Source: an uncultured Eubacteriales bacterium (GTDB lineage: Bacteria > Bacillota > Clostridia > Oscillospirales > Oscillospiraceae). Taken from it: a DNA stretch of 9,588 nt. The number at the start of each line of letters is the position of its first letter. The first letter of the stretch is position 1. Positions 1 through 5,500 of the stretch are shown piece by piece. The notes under the pieces are model-generated. The model was not told the DNA's origin and did not search any database. It saw only the letters and a program-made list of their open reading frames with translations. The stretch is from assembly GCA_958427375.1 (NCBI GenBank), contig CAUABY010000064.1, positions 1 to 9,588 of the forward strand, read 5' to 3'. The translations under genes and the position numbers were made by a program.

Positions 1-1092
1 GAGGAAATTCAGCAGGAGAAAAACGAGCTGACCGCACAGCGAGAGCAGTGCCAAGTGAAAATTGATGAGCTTCAGGCGAGGCAGGCAAGCGCTCTGGAGC
101 AGAAAGCAACTCTTGATGAGCGCAACCAATATGCTCTAAAACAAGTTCAGCTTATTGCTGAGCAGGTTGAGCTATACAATGAATTGATTGCTGAAAAGGC
201 AGAGGAGGTTGAAGCCGCAAAGGAAAAAGAGCAGCAGCATCTGAAAAAATACCGTGCGCGGGTTCGGGTTATGGAAGAAGACGGCGAATACAACGTACTT
301 GAAGTTATTTTTACTGCATCCAGTTTCAGTGAAATGCTCACAGCGGCAGAAGATATCGGCGAAATCATGCAGAGCGACAGAGAACTCATGCTGGAATACA
401 TGGCGGCAAGGGAAGAGACCGAGCGCGTTGTGGGCGAGTACGAACACGTTCTATCCGAATATGAGGAGAAGCAAAAAGAGCTTCAAGCGGAGCAAACCCG
501 GCTTCAAAAGCAGGTTGAGGACGCATACAATATGGTTGCCGCTCTTAAAGACAACATAGATTCTGCAATCACGGAGTACAAAATCAGCGTTGATGCCGAA
601 AGTGAGATGGCGGCCTATTTTGACGAGATGAGCAGAAAGTTTGCCGAGGAGCACCTTGCGCTCGAGGGTGAGGCTAATAATCCCGGTTTCTTATGGCCTG
701 CGCCGGACTGCAAAGAAATCACAAGCAAATTTGGCTATCGCTGGCACCCTATTCTCAACTGCGAGAGATTCCACGCCGGATTGGACATCGGTTCACAAGC
801 GGGCGATGTTGTTATTGCAGCTTACAGCGGAATAATCGCCGAGGCGCAGTACAGCGACTCTTACGGGAACTATGTGCTTATTAATCACGGCAACGGGTAT
901 TCGACCATATATGCGCACATGTCCTCAATTGCTGTGGAAGCTGGGCAGCCTGTTTCGCAGGGAGACACCATAGGTTACGTTGGCAGCACTGGATGGTCAA
1001 CCGCACCGCACCTGCATTTTGAAATACGGTACAGCAATGTGAGAACCGATCCCGCGACTTATTTTGACGACCTGACATACCGCGACGGCTAA
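1..1092 (+). CDS. M23 family murein endopeptidase with N-terminal coiled coil (5' partial)
   Basis: The frame is open from base 1, so the true start and any signal peptide lie upstream; the GTG at 55 is internal to the coiled coil. Visible residues 1-220 are Gln/Glu/Lys-rich heptad-like helices, including a PcsB/CwlO-like stretch (VIFTASSFSEMLTAAEDIG) seen in EnvC/PcsB hydrolases. Residues 225-355 form a LytM/M23 domain: FGYRWHPI, then HAGLDIG giving zinc ligands His258 and Asp262, YAHM with His306, and HLHFE with His337 and His339 (numbered from base 1). All key catalytic positions are present, so it should be an active peptidoglycan endopeptidase acting outside the membrane, with the coil probably regulating or tethering it. 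It is followed 24 bp later by a terminator and so ends its own transcription unit. The family call is secure; the cleavage specificity is unknown. Confidence 0.93.
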   Translation, partial: EEIQQEKNELTAQREQCQVKIDELQARQASALEQKATLDERNQYALKQVQLIAEQVELYNELIAEKAEEVEAAKEKEQQHLKKYRARVRVMEEDGEYNVLEVIFTASSFSEMLTAAEDIGEIMQSDRELMLEYMAAREETERVVGEYEHVLSEYEEKQKELQAEQTRLQKQVEDAYNMVAALKDNIDSAITEYKISVDAESEMAAYFDEMSRKFAEEHLALEGEANNPGFLWPAPDCKEITSKFGYRWHPILNCERFHAGLDIGSQAGDVVIAAYSGIIAEAQYSDSYGNYVLINHGNGYSTIYAHMSSIAVEAGQPVSQGDTIGYVGSTGWSTAPHLHFEIRYSNVRTDPATYFDDLTYRDG

Positions 1093-1116
1093 ACGAACAA
1101 CAGAATAATTTAAAAA

Positions 1117-1160
1117 GGCACGAGTTGGATATGAAAAAATCCCGCTCGTGCCTATTTTTA
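1117..1160 (+). terminator. Intrinsic terminator after the M23 gene
   Basis: GGCACGAG (1117-1124) pairs with CTCGTGCC (1145-1152), with an inner GGAT/ATCC extension (1127-1130 with 1139-1142), followed by TATTTTTA. It ends the M23 transcript before the XRE operon. Confidence 0.8.
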
Positions 1161-1179
1161 TCCTATTAGGATATTTTTT
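1159..1179 (+). promoter_or_regulatory. Short palindrome: operator or second mini-terminator
   Basis: TATCCTATTAGGATA (1159-1173) is a perfect 7-bp inverted repeat around one base, followed by six T (1174-1179). As RNA it would be a 6-bp stem with a 3-base loop and a U-run, i.e. a weak second terminator. As DNA it could be an operator 45 bp upstream of the XRE promoter. The sequence does not decide between these. Confidence 0.4.
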
Positions 1180-1194
1180 ATTTCCACTGGGCTC

Positions 1195-1246
1195 TTCCGA
1201 ACACTCCCCGGAGAAAATATAATTATACCTATACGCAAGGAGTGTT
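1195..1246 (+). promoter_or_regulatory. Promoter of the XRE-sigma operon with flanking inverted repeat
   Basis: A consensus -10 TATAAT (1218-1223) lies 17 bp after a weak -35 TTCCGA (1195-1200). Perfect 8-bp inverted repeats AACACTCC (1200-1207) and GGAGTGTT (1239-1246) bracket the -10; the right arm contains the ribosome site AAGGAG (1237-1242), 9 bases before the ATG at 1252. A transcript starting near 1230 would not include the left arm, so the dyad is more likely a DNA operator, perhaps for the XRE protein itself, than an RNA hairpin. Confidence 0.55.
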
Positions 1247-1251
1247 TAAAA

Positions 1252-1590
1252 ATGGATGATAAAATACTATTTCAGAAAGCCATCGGAGAAAATCTTAAAG
1301 CGTGCAGAAAGCAGAAAGGATATACTCAGAGTGAGCTGGCCGAGAAAGCCGGCATGAGTACATCATTCTACGCAAACTTGGAACGCGGCGCAAAGGGTTT
1401 GAGTTTGAAGAACATGTCAGCCCTCGCAACAGCGCTGAATGTTAGTACGGATTATCTCATCTTTGGAGACCACAAGACAAAACACATAAATAATATAGAG
1501 ATGCTGCTAAAAGACAAGCCGGAAGGACTTCAACATGCGGCTGAAAACGTGCTTAGAGCTTTAGTTGACAGTTTTAATGACGAGCAATAA
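1252..1590 (+). CDS. XRE-family helix-turn-helix transcriptional regulator
   Basis: 112 residues. Residues 9-70 are a classic Cro/CI-type HTH_3 domain: IGENLKACRKQKGYTQSELA, then AGMSTSFYANLERG, then SLKNMSALATALNVSTDYLIFG. The short C-terminal helix (80-112) resembles the tail of small SinR-like repressors and probably mediates dimerisation. The ATG has a good ribosome site (AAGGAG) at 9 bases. It heads a run of XRE, sigma factor, DUF4367 membrane protein and secreted protein genes, so it probably represses this operon from the inverted repeat around its own promoter. The stop lies 28 bases before the likely GTG of the sigma gene. Direct targets cannot be read from the sequence. Confidence 0.9.
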   Translation: MDDKILFQKAIGENLKACRKQKGYTQSELAEKAGMSTSFYANLERGAKGLSLKNMSALATALNVSTDYLIFGDHKTKHINNIEMLLKDKPEGLQHAAENVLRALVDSFNDEQ

Positions 1591-1618
1591 AAGTTTGCAG
1601 AGAAAAGAGGCACGTATT

Positions 1619-2143
1619 GTGGGATTAGATAACAGCCAGAAAGACAAGATATCGCAACTCTACCACGAAATGCATGATATGCTGTTTACGTATGCCAGCA
1701 GCATTTTTAAGGATACGGATTTGGCGGAAGAAGCGGTACAGGACACATTCAGAATCGCCTGCGCTAAGGCAGAGAACATGCTTGCGAGCAGCAATCCAAG
1801 AGGTTGGCTGGTGAACACGCTCAAAAACGTTATCAGGACAATGGAGCATGAGCGCGCGGCACTGAACCGGCTTGTTGTCGCCTCGCTATCTATAGATGAT
1901 GAAAATTTTGTGCAGGAGCGTGAAGCCGCCAGTTGTACGGACAAACGGCTTGAAGACGCAAATATAGATTTGATGTATTCGGATCTCCTTACTCCGGATG
2001 AATATAAGCTGCTGAAAATGGTCGCTGTGCATGGGTACACGATGAAGGATGCAGCGGCTGAGTTTGGGATAAACATAGAGGTTTGCAAAAAGCGCGTACA
2101 ACGTGCTAAGAAAAAGATGAAAAAGATTTTAGAAGAAAAATAA
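1619..2143 (+). CDS. ECF-type sigma-70 family RNA polymerase sigma factor
   Basis: 174 residues from a GTG at 1619. Region 2 spans about residues 13-77 (LYHEMHDMLFTYASSIF, then DLAEEAVQDTF, then NPRGWLVNTLKNVI), the core-binding and -10 recognition helices. Region 4 spans about 120-172 (LTPDEYKLLKMVAVHGYTMKDAA, then CKKRVQRAKKKMKK), the -35 binding HTH. There is no region 1 or 3, as in ECF sigmas. The GTG is preferred because AAAGAGG (1604-1610) sits 8 bases upstream and the product then begins just before region 2. The frame also runs upstream to an ATG at 1577 and a TTG at 1565, both overlapping the XRE end and without a ribosome site. The next gene encodes a membrane protein of anti-sigma type. 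Target promoters are unknown. Confidence 0.9.
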   Translation: MGLDNSQKDKISQLYHEMHDMLFTYASSIFKDTDLAEEAVQDTFRIACAKAENMLASSNPRGWLVNTLKNVIRTMEHERAALNRLVVASLSIDDENFVQEREAASCTDKRLEDANIDLMYSDLLTPDEYKLLKMVAVHGYTMKDAAAEFGINIEVCKKRVQRAKKKMKKILEEK

Positions 2144-2197
2144 AATGGATGTCCCCAGACAAGGCATTTTCTACATATATGTAAAGGAGACGGAAGA

Positions 2198-3061
2198 ATG
2201 CTTAATCCGAAAAACGACAACAAAAGAGACTTCTCATATTTAGATAGATTAAGTACAGAGGAATTGCGCGAGATAATTCGGCAGGACTATATGCTTGATC
2301 AAGACAATGAAACAGATATGGAAGCCATATTATATATAATGGAGGTGCTTGCCAGACGGGAAAAAGAGGAAAACACAGATAAACCCGATGTTGAGGCGGC
2401 ATGGGATGAATTTCAAAAGGATTATTACCCATACAGCGACGATTCTGCCCCGTTATATAATTTCGGCGAAGATGAGGTTATCGTGGCTAAAAAGCCAAAG
2501 CGTTTTCGCCGTTTGATTCGTATTGCGGTTATAGCAGCGGCTATAATAGCGCTTTTTATAGGCGGAACAGTTGCTGCAAGCGCATTTGGATACGATATAC
2601 TGGGTGAGTTCAACGCATGGACGCATGAGACATTTGGTTTTAGAAGTAATAAAGACGATATGGCTCCGTTTAATAATCTGCGCGTTATACTGGACGTGAA
2701 TAATATCGAAGCAGATGTAATTCCAACATGGTTGCCGGATGGCTACGGGGAAGATATCGTACAAGTAACGGATGTGCCGGACGGAGTATTCTTCCTTTCC
2801 AGCTGCAAAGGGCAGGGATGGGAAATCTCGCTGAACATAAGCACATATACGCGCACAAATGCAGATATGCGCACATATGAGGGTGAAATTAAAAACATGA
2901 AAATCTATGAGTCCGCCGGAGTAAATTACTTTATCACAAATAACGGCGGGTTTAGTAGAGTAACATGGTCAAACTCCAATGTAGAATGTTCTATCCTCTG
3001 CAATTTGCCAGAGCATGATTTATATGCTGTTATTGACTCTATTTCTAATAAAGGACCATGA
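2198..3061 (+). CDS. DUF4367-type single-pass membrane protein, probable anti-sigma factor
   Basis: 287 residues with a strong ribosome site AAAGGAG (2183-2189), 8 bases before the ATG. Residues 1-100 are cytoplasmic, acidic and helical (YLDRLSTEELREIIRQD, then MEAILYIMEVLARREKE). A KKPKRFRR basic patch precedes one transmembrane helix at about 106-127. The outer part (about 160-282) has DUF4367 hallmarks: an IPTWLPDGYG motif, alternating strands, then VTWSNSN and a final amphipathic DLYAVIDSI helix. Cytoplasmic segment, membrane helix and sensor domain directly after an ECF sigma gene is the usual arrangement of a membrane anti-sigma factor. I therefore infer that it holds the upstream sigma at the membrane until an envelope signal arrives. 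The binding itself is not shown by sequence. No zinc-binding anti-sigma motif (HxxxCxxC) is seen. Confidence 0.8.
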   Translation: MLNPKNDNKRDFSYLDRLSTEELREIIRQDYMLDQDNETDMEAILYIMEVLARREKEENTDKPDVEAAWDEFQKDYYPYSDDSAPLYNFGEDEVIVAKKPKRFRRLIRIAVIAAAIIALFIGGTVAASAFGYDILGEFNAWTHETFGFRSNKDDMAPFNNLRVILDVNNIEADVIPTWLPDGYGEDIVQVTDVPDGVFFLSSCKGQGWEISLNISTYTRTNADMRTYEGEIKNMKIYESAGVNYFITNNGGFSRVTWSNSNVECSILCNLPEHDLYAVIDSISNKGP

Positions 3062-3065
3062 TACT

Positions 3066-3497
3066 ATGAAAAGAAAACTTGTAAAAATCGTTCTGTTTGC
3101 CATGATTATCGCCTCAGTTCTCTCTGTAGTCGCTTATGCAGACTCGGCACAGCCGAGATACAGCGACTACATAGACAGCTATCGGACGTATGTTTACTCC
3201 CCTGAAAGCGGAGTTGCGCAGGTCTGGTTTGAGATTAAGGCCAATCGCACTTCCAATCAGGTCGGCGTGAAGACAATCTATCTGCAAATGTCTGATGATA
3301 ATGAAAACTGGACGAATTTACAAACATTTGATTGTGCCGATTACTCCAACATGATTGCGTATAATGCTCTTGCCAATGTGTCCTATGTTCAGACTTCTGT
3401 CGACCCCGGTCATTATTACAGAGCTGGCGTGATTGTGTATGTTGAAAACGGCGGTTCTGACTCCAGATTTGTTGTAACCAGCGCAAAATATATTTAA
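3066..3497 (+). CDS. Small secreted protein, DUF6147-like
   Basis: 143 residues. A signal peptide (MKRK, then hydrophobic VKIVLFAMIIASVLSVVAYA) is probably cleaved near VAYA-DS, leaving about 120 mature residues rich in Tyr, Ser, Asn and Asp and predicted mostly beta. The motifs YIDSYRTYVY, VWFEI, TIYLQMSDDNENWT and GGSDSRFVV resemble, from memory, the DUF6147 family of small secreted Firmicutes proteins; this assignment is tentative. The ATG at 3066 has AAGGA (3051-3055) 10 bases upstream and lies 4 bases after the DUF4367 stop, so the two are co-transcribed. The same frame runs upstream to 3015 but that would disrupt the signal peptide. There is one Cys in the mature part, so no intramolecular disulfide. 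It may be an output or ligand of the sigma/anti-sigma pair; function unknown. Confidence 0.82.
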   Translation: MKRKLVKIVLFAMIIASVLSVVAYADSAQPRYSDYIDSYRTYVYSPESGVAQVWFEIKANRTSNQVGVKTIYLQMSDDNENWTNLQTFDCADYSNMIAYNALANVSYVQTSVDPGHYYRAGVIVYVENGGSDSRFVVTSAKYI

Positions 3498-3517
3498 TTA
3501 GACCCAATAAGTTTAGG

Positions 3518-3553
3518 TGGCTCTTGCTGATATTAGCAAGAGCCATTTTTCTT
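3518..3553 (+). terminator. Strong intrinsic terminator of the XRE-sigma operon
   Basis: TGGCTCTTGCT (3518-3528) pairs perfectly with AGCAAGAGCCA (3535-3545), an 11-bp stem with a 6-base loop, followed by TTTTTCTTTT. Confidence 0.92.
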
Positions 3554-3561
3554 TTAGCCAC

Positions 3562-3602
3562 GGATTGACTGCCGAATTTTCTCAGTAGTCAGTCCTTTTT
3601 TA
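3562..3602 (+). terminator. Second, tandem intrinsic terminator
   Basis: GGATTGACT (3562-3570) pairs with AGTCAGTCC (3587-3595) with one G-T pair, followed by six T. Two terminators in a row strongly insulate the upstream operon from the next region. Confidence 0.75.
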
Positions 3603-3760
3603 TTGAGCCGTTTAGATGTTGCATAAAGGCTCAAAATGTTGGTGAAATGCCAATATAAGTTCACTTTCTCTGAGATTTAGTAAAATCTGAAAGTAATATT
3701 CACCGTTGCATTTTGGCTTTATCCACAAAAAGGATGATGAAATGCAACGTTTATTTATGT
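3603..3760 (+). other. Gene-free leader with long imperfect hairpin and overlapping alternative hairpin
   Basis: No ORF here is convincing. A nested hairpin spans 3623-3722: ATAAAG (3623-3628) with CTTTAT (3717-3722), CAAAATG (3632-3638) with CATTTTG (3709-3715), GGTGAA (3641-3646) with TTCACC (3699-3704), ACTTTC (3663-3668) with GAAAGT (3689-3694), and AGATTT (3673-3678) with AAATCT (3683-3688). A second hairpin, CGTTGCATTT (3704-3713) with AAATGCAACG (3740-3749), topped by ATCC/GGAT, uses the same bases, so the two are mutually exclusive as RNA. It could be a cis-regulatory leader RNA or a small palindromic repeat element. I do not recognise a known riboswitch. Confidence 0.5.
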
Positions 3761-3762
3761 AT

Positions 3763-3785
3763 GAGGCACGCGCGCCTCCGTTTTT
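3763..3785 (+). terminator. Terminator-like hairpin upstream of the region-4 protein
   Basis: GAGGC (3763-3767) pairs with GCCTC (3774-3778), with an ACGCGC loop, followed by CGTTTTT. It lies 48 bp before the next start codon, so it is either an attenuator in that gene's leader or the end of a short transcript from 3603-3780. Confidence 0.5.
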
Positions 3786-3814
3786 GAATTTTGACCTACA
3801 CCAAAATTCAAAAA
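3781..3814 (+). repeat. 13-bp perfect inverted repeat before the ribosome site
   Basis: TTTTTGAATTTTG (3781-3793) and CAAAATTCAAAAA (3802-3814) are perfectly complementary across 8 bases. The ribosome site AGGAGG (3818-3823) follows four bases later. The left arm extended by two bases (3781-3795) recurs inverted at 4684-4698. It may be an operator or a hairpin modulating initiation. Confidence 0.6.
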
Positions 3815-3832
3815 AACAGGAGGTTTGGCGTT

Positions 3833-4246
3833 ATGCCGGACAAATATTACATAACAATCAACGGAGAAAAAGTATCTGTTTCTGAAGAAGTATATACAAC
3901 TTACCGGCAAATGCGGCGGCGCGAGCGCACTTTGGCCGAAAAGGATGCCCGCAACTATGTGGTGAAATATGAGGATTTTTCCACCGGGGAAATGTCCGGT
4001 GAGGAACAGATATATGACCCTATGCAGCTTTGCGTTGAAGATATTGTTTTGTCTAAACTTATCTATCGCAAACTGCATAGGGCATTAAATTTATTGCCTC
4101 CAAGTGAGCGTGAAATCATACTCGACATATATTTCAGCGGTTATTCCCTGCGTAGCATTGCCGAAAAGCAGGGTGTCAGCCATATGACCGTGCAGCGTAA
4201 AGCGAAGAAAGCCTTGGTAAAGCTAAAAAAATTTATGGAAAACTAA
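3833..4246 (+). CDS. Sigma-70 region 4 domain protein of conjugative-element type
   Basis: 137 residues from an ATG at 3833, with AGGAGG (3818-3823) 9 bases upstream. The frame extends to a TTG at 3791, but that lies inside a hairpin without a ribosome site. The N-terminus (YYITINGEKVSVSEEVYTTY, then MRRRERTLAEKD) is the short segment typical of sigma-like regulators in clostridial conjugative elements. Residues about 83-135 are sigma region 4: LNLLPPSEREIILDIYFSGYSL, then SIAEKQGVSHMTVQRKAKKAL, an HTH that would contact a -35 box. There is no region 2, so it cannot by itself replace a full sigma factor; it may act as an anti-sigma-like adaptor, activator or half of a split sigma. It opens the mobile-element-like part of the window. 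Confidence 0.85.
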   Translation: MPDKYYITINGEKVSVSEEVYTTYRQMRRRERTLAEKDARNYVVKYEDFSTGEMSGEEQIYDPMQLCVEDIVLSKLIYRKLHRALNLLPPSEREIILDIYFSGYSLRSIAEKQGVSHMTVQRKAKKALVKLKKFMEN

Positions 4247-4640
4247 AAAAGCATGTTACAACGCCCTTCCGAACTCGCTTAAAGAAGTGAGGGGTGAAAT
4301 TGTCCCTCGGTGAACCTTGAAAAACACTGGGGGAACCCCGGTCATATCCGGCTACGGTATAACATCAGTGAATGTACGAGCGAGGCGAAGGACGCGCCAC
4401 GACCTGCCTGTGCGGGCAACCGCATAAAATGACGGCAAATAAGGCAACAAGCGGGTCAATCCATTCAAAAGCGGCTGCGGCATGCCGCGCGCCATGACTG
4501 CATTCACGCAGGTACTCCTGTCCAGCCACAGCTTCACGCAATGGGGGCAGCTCGGAGAGATCCTCGGAGGGGTGAAATTCCCGTGCGCAGCGCCAACTGC
4601 GGTTCCGTAGCCGCCCTGCCTGGGGGAGTAGTGTCAAATA
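4247..4640 (+). ncRNA. GC-rich, hairpin-rich gene-free region; candidate structured RNA or cis-acting conjugation locus
   Basis: About 390 bp with clearly higher GC than its flanks and no gene with a ribosome site. Hairpins seen: GAGGG (4289-4293) with CCCTC (4304-4308); ACTGGGG (4326-4332) with CCCCGGT (4336-4342) over a GAA loop; the 12-bp palindrome GCGGCATGCCGC (4477-4488); CAGG/CCTG (4509-4520); CGCAG (4586-4590) with CTGCG (4597-4601). The 13-mer GAGGGGTGAAATT occurs at both ends (4289-4301 and 4567-4579). Both strands carry accidental-looking open frames, including 90 codons on the minus strand (4365-4637) and three small chained plus-strand frames. Position between the region-4 protein and element cargo genes suggests a large noncoding RNA, an oriT or a single-strand promoter. 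I cannot place it in a named RNA family, and transcription is not shown. Confidence 0.45.
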
Positions 4641-4644
4641 CAGG

Positions 4645-4670
4645 TGATTAAAAATGAAGATTTTTAATCA
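4645..4670 (+). promoter_or_regulatory. AT-rich 11-bp hairpin or operator
   Basis: TGATTAAAAAT (4645-4655) pairs perfectly with ATTTTTAATCA (4660-4670) over a GAAG loop. It lies between the GC-rich region and the Api92-like gene. It could end a transcript of the upstream region, although the U-run is inside the stem, or bind a regulator. Confidence 0.45.
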
Positions 4671-4683
4671 AAGCTTAGTACTA

Positions 4684-4699
4684 GTCAAAATTCAAAAAC
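4684..4699 (+). repeat. Inverted copy of the 3781-3795 sequence
   Basis: GTCAAAATTCAAAAAC (4684-4699) contains the exact reverse complement of TTTTTGAATTTTGAC (3781-3795), a 15-bp inverted pair bracketing the region-4 gene and the GC-rich region. CAAAATTCAAAAA is also a direct repeat of 3802-3814. Both direct copies sit upstream of strong ribosome sites. Confidence 0.5.
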
Positions 4700-4710
4700 A
4701 AATAAATTTG

Positions 4711-4729
4711 AAACGGAGGAGATATAATT
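4711..4729 (+). promoter_or_regulatory. Strong ribosome site facing an ATT codon
   Basis: AAACGGAGGAG (4711-4721) has GGAGG at 4715-4719 and 7 bases to the ATT at 4727. Ideal spacing with only the third base of the start codon changed argues for a true AUU start or a recent point loss, not a wrong frame. Confidence 0.65.
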
Positions 4730-5437
4730 CCAAACAACGTAATTAACCTCATCACGCTGCATGGTGAGCCGGAGCGGATTCAAGAGCTGCTCGATTCAGT
4801 CAAAGATGATGCGTCTGGCTTGGGTTCTCTGGATTTTAACAAAGTCATACCTGTGCCTGAGAGCTTAAACATTTCCGCCGGTAGCAGGACAAGCAGCGCT
4901 TTGAAGCTATACAAGGATTTTATTGAGGTATTCACCCTTGGCGGTACTATGAATATGGACAAGATTTCAGATATTCCGCGCCAGAGCGAAGAGACTTTTA
5001 TCAAACTGCGGAATATACCCCGTGAAGATTGGGAGCTTGGCAAAACCGCGTGGAATAATCTGCGGGAGTACGGCGCGGCGACTTGGTATTCTTGGAGAGT
5101 AAGCAATTGGGGCACAAAGTGGAACGCTTATTGCTGCAACATGGACTTTCTTGAAGAGAATTATGCGAGATTGCTCTTTGAAACCGCTTGGTCTGCGCCG
5201 CACCCCATCCTCGAAAAGCTGGCGGATACATATTCTGACGTGGAATTTGAGCACGAATGGGCAGACGAGGATATAGGCGTTAACTGCGGAAGATATACTT
5301 ACGCAAATGGTGAACGCGTAGAAGAATACTTTCCCGACTCCGGACGTGAAGCCATTGAGCTTGCCTGCTCCTTATGGGGTATAGACATTGATGAGTACCT
5401 CGAAGAAACATCTGATGAGGAGATAACGCTCACTTGA
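4727..5437 (+). CDS. Api92-like (DUF1281-type ferredoxin-like) domain protein with probable ATT start
   Basis: 236 residues if initiated at the ATT (4727-4729). The frame opens after a TGA at 4709-4711 and has no ATG, GTG or TTG until a TTG at 4820, which would cut off the conserved N-terminus. A near-perfect ribosome site GGAGG (4715-4719) sits 7 bases before the ATT, and the next codons read PNNVINLITLHGEPE, matching the usual (M)PNN start of this family as I recall it. Later landmarks are GSLDFNKVIPVPESL, YSWRVSNWGTKWNAY, LLFETAWSAPHPIL and HEWADEDIGVNCGRY. Homologues are common on phages and conjugative elements of gut bacteria; their role is unknown. The neighbouring DUF3846 gene has the same distribution. 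If the ATT does not work, this is a start-lost pseudogene. Confidence 0.82.
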   Translation: MPNNVINLITLHGEPERIQELLDSVKDDASGLGSLDFNKVIPVPESLNISAGSRTSSALKLYKDFIEVFTLGGTMNMDKISDIPRQSEETFIKLRNIPREDWELGKTAWNNLREYGAATWYSWRVSNWGTKWNAYCCNMDFLEENYARLLFETAWSAPHPILEKLADTYSDVEFEHEWADEDIGVNCGRYTYANGERVEEYFPDSGREAIELACSLWGIDIDEYLEETSDEEITLT

Positions 5438-5454
5438 TTGAACATTTAGAATCA

Positions 5455-5481
5455 AGCAGCCGGTGTACTTCACCGGCTGCT
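5455..5481 (+). terminator. 11-bp hairpin between Api92-like and DUF3846 genes, no T-run
   Basis: AGCAGCCGGTG (5455-5465) pairs perfectly with CACCGGCTGCT (5471-5481) over TACTT. Only GCAATTT follows, so termination would be weak or partial. It may instead be an mRNA processing or stability element that sets different levels for the two genes. Confidence 0.5.
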
Positions 5482-5500
5482 GCAATTTCAGGAGGAGTAA

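Noticed and set aside
1565..1618. Upstream TTG/ATG starts for the ECF sigma gene overlapping the XRE gene
   Set aside because: No ribosome site there; the GTG at 1619 has AAAGAGG 8 bases upstream and gives a normal-length ECF sigma.
2173..2182. ACATATATGT palindrome before the DUF4367 gene as an operator or promoter
   Set aside because: It is short, A/T-rich and without a matching -35; too likely by chance.
3791..3832. Upstream TTG start for the region-4 protein
   Set aside because: It lies inside a 13-bp inverted repeat without a ribosome site; the ATG at 3833 has AGGAGG at normal distance.
4365..4637. 90-codon minus-strand frame across the GC-rich region
   Set aside because: No clear ribosome site, opposite orientation to all neighbours, and all hairpins and repeats point to structure; the opposite strand is also open. 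Treated as a by-product of the structured region.
4247..4726. Group I or group II intron in the gene-free region
   Set aside because: No recognisable domain V hairpin, GUGYG 5' end, or intron-encoded protein; it is also not inside a gene.
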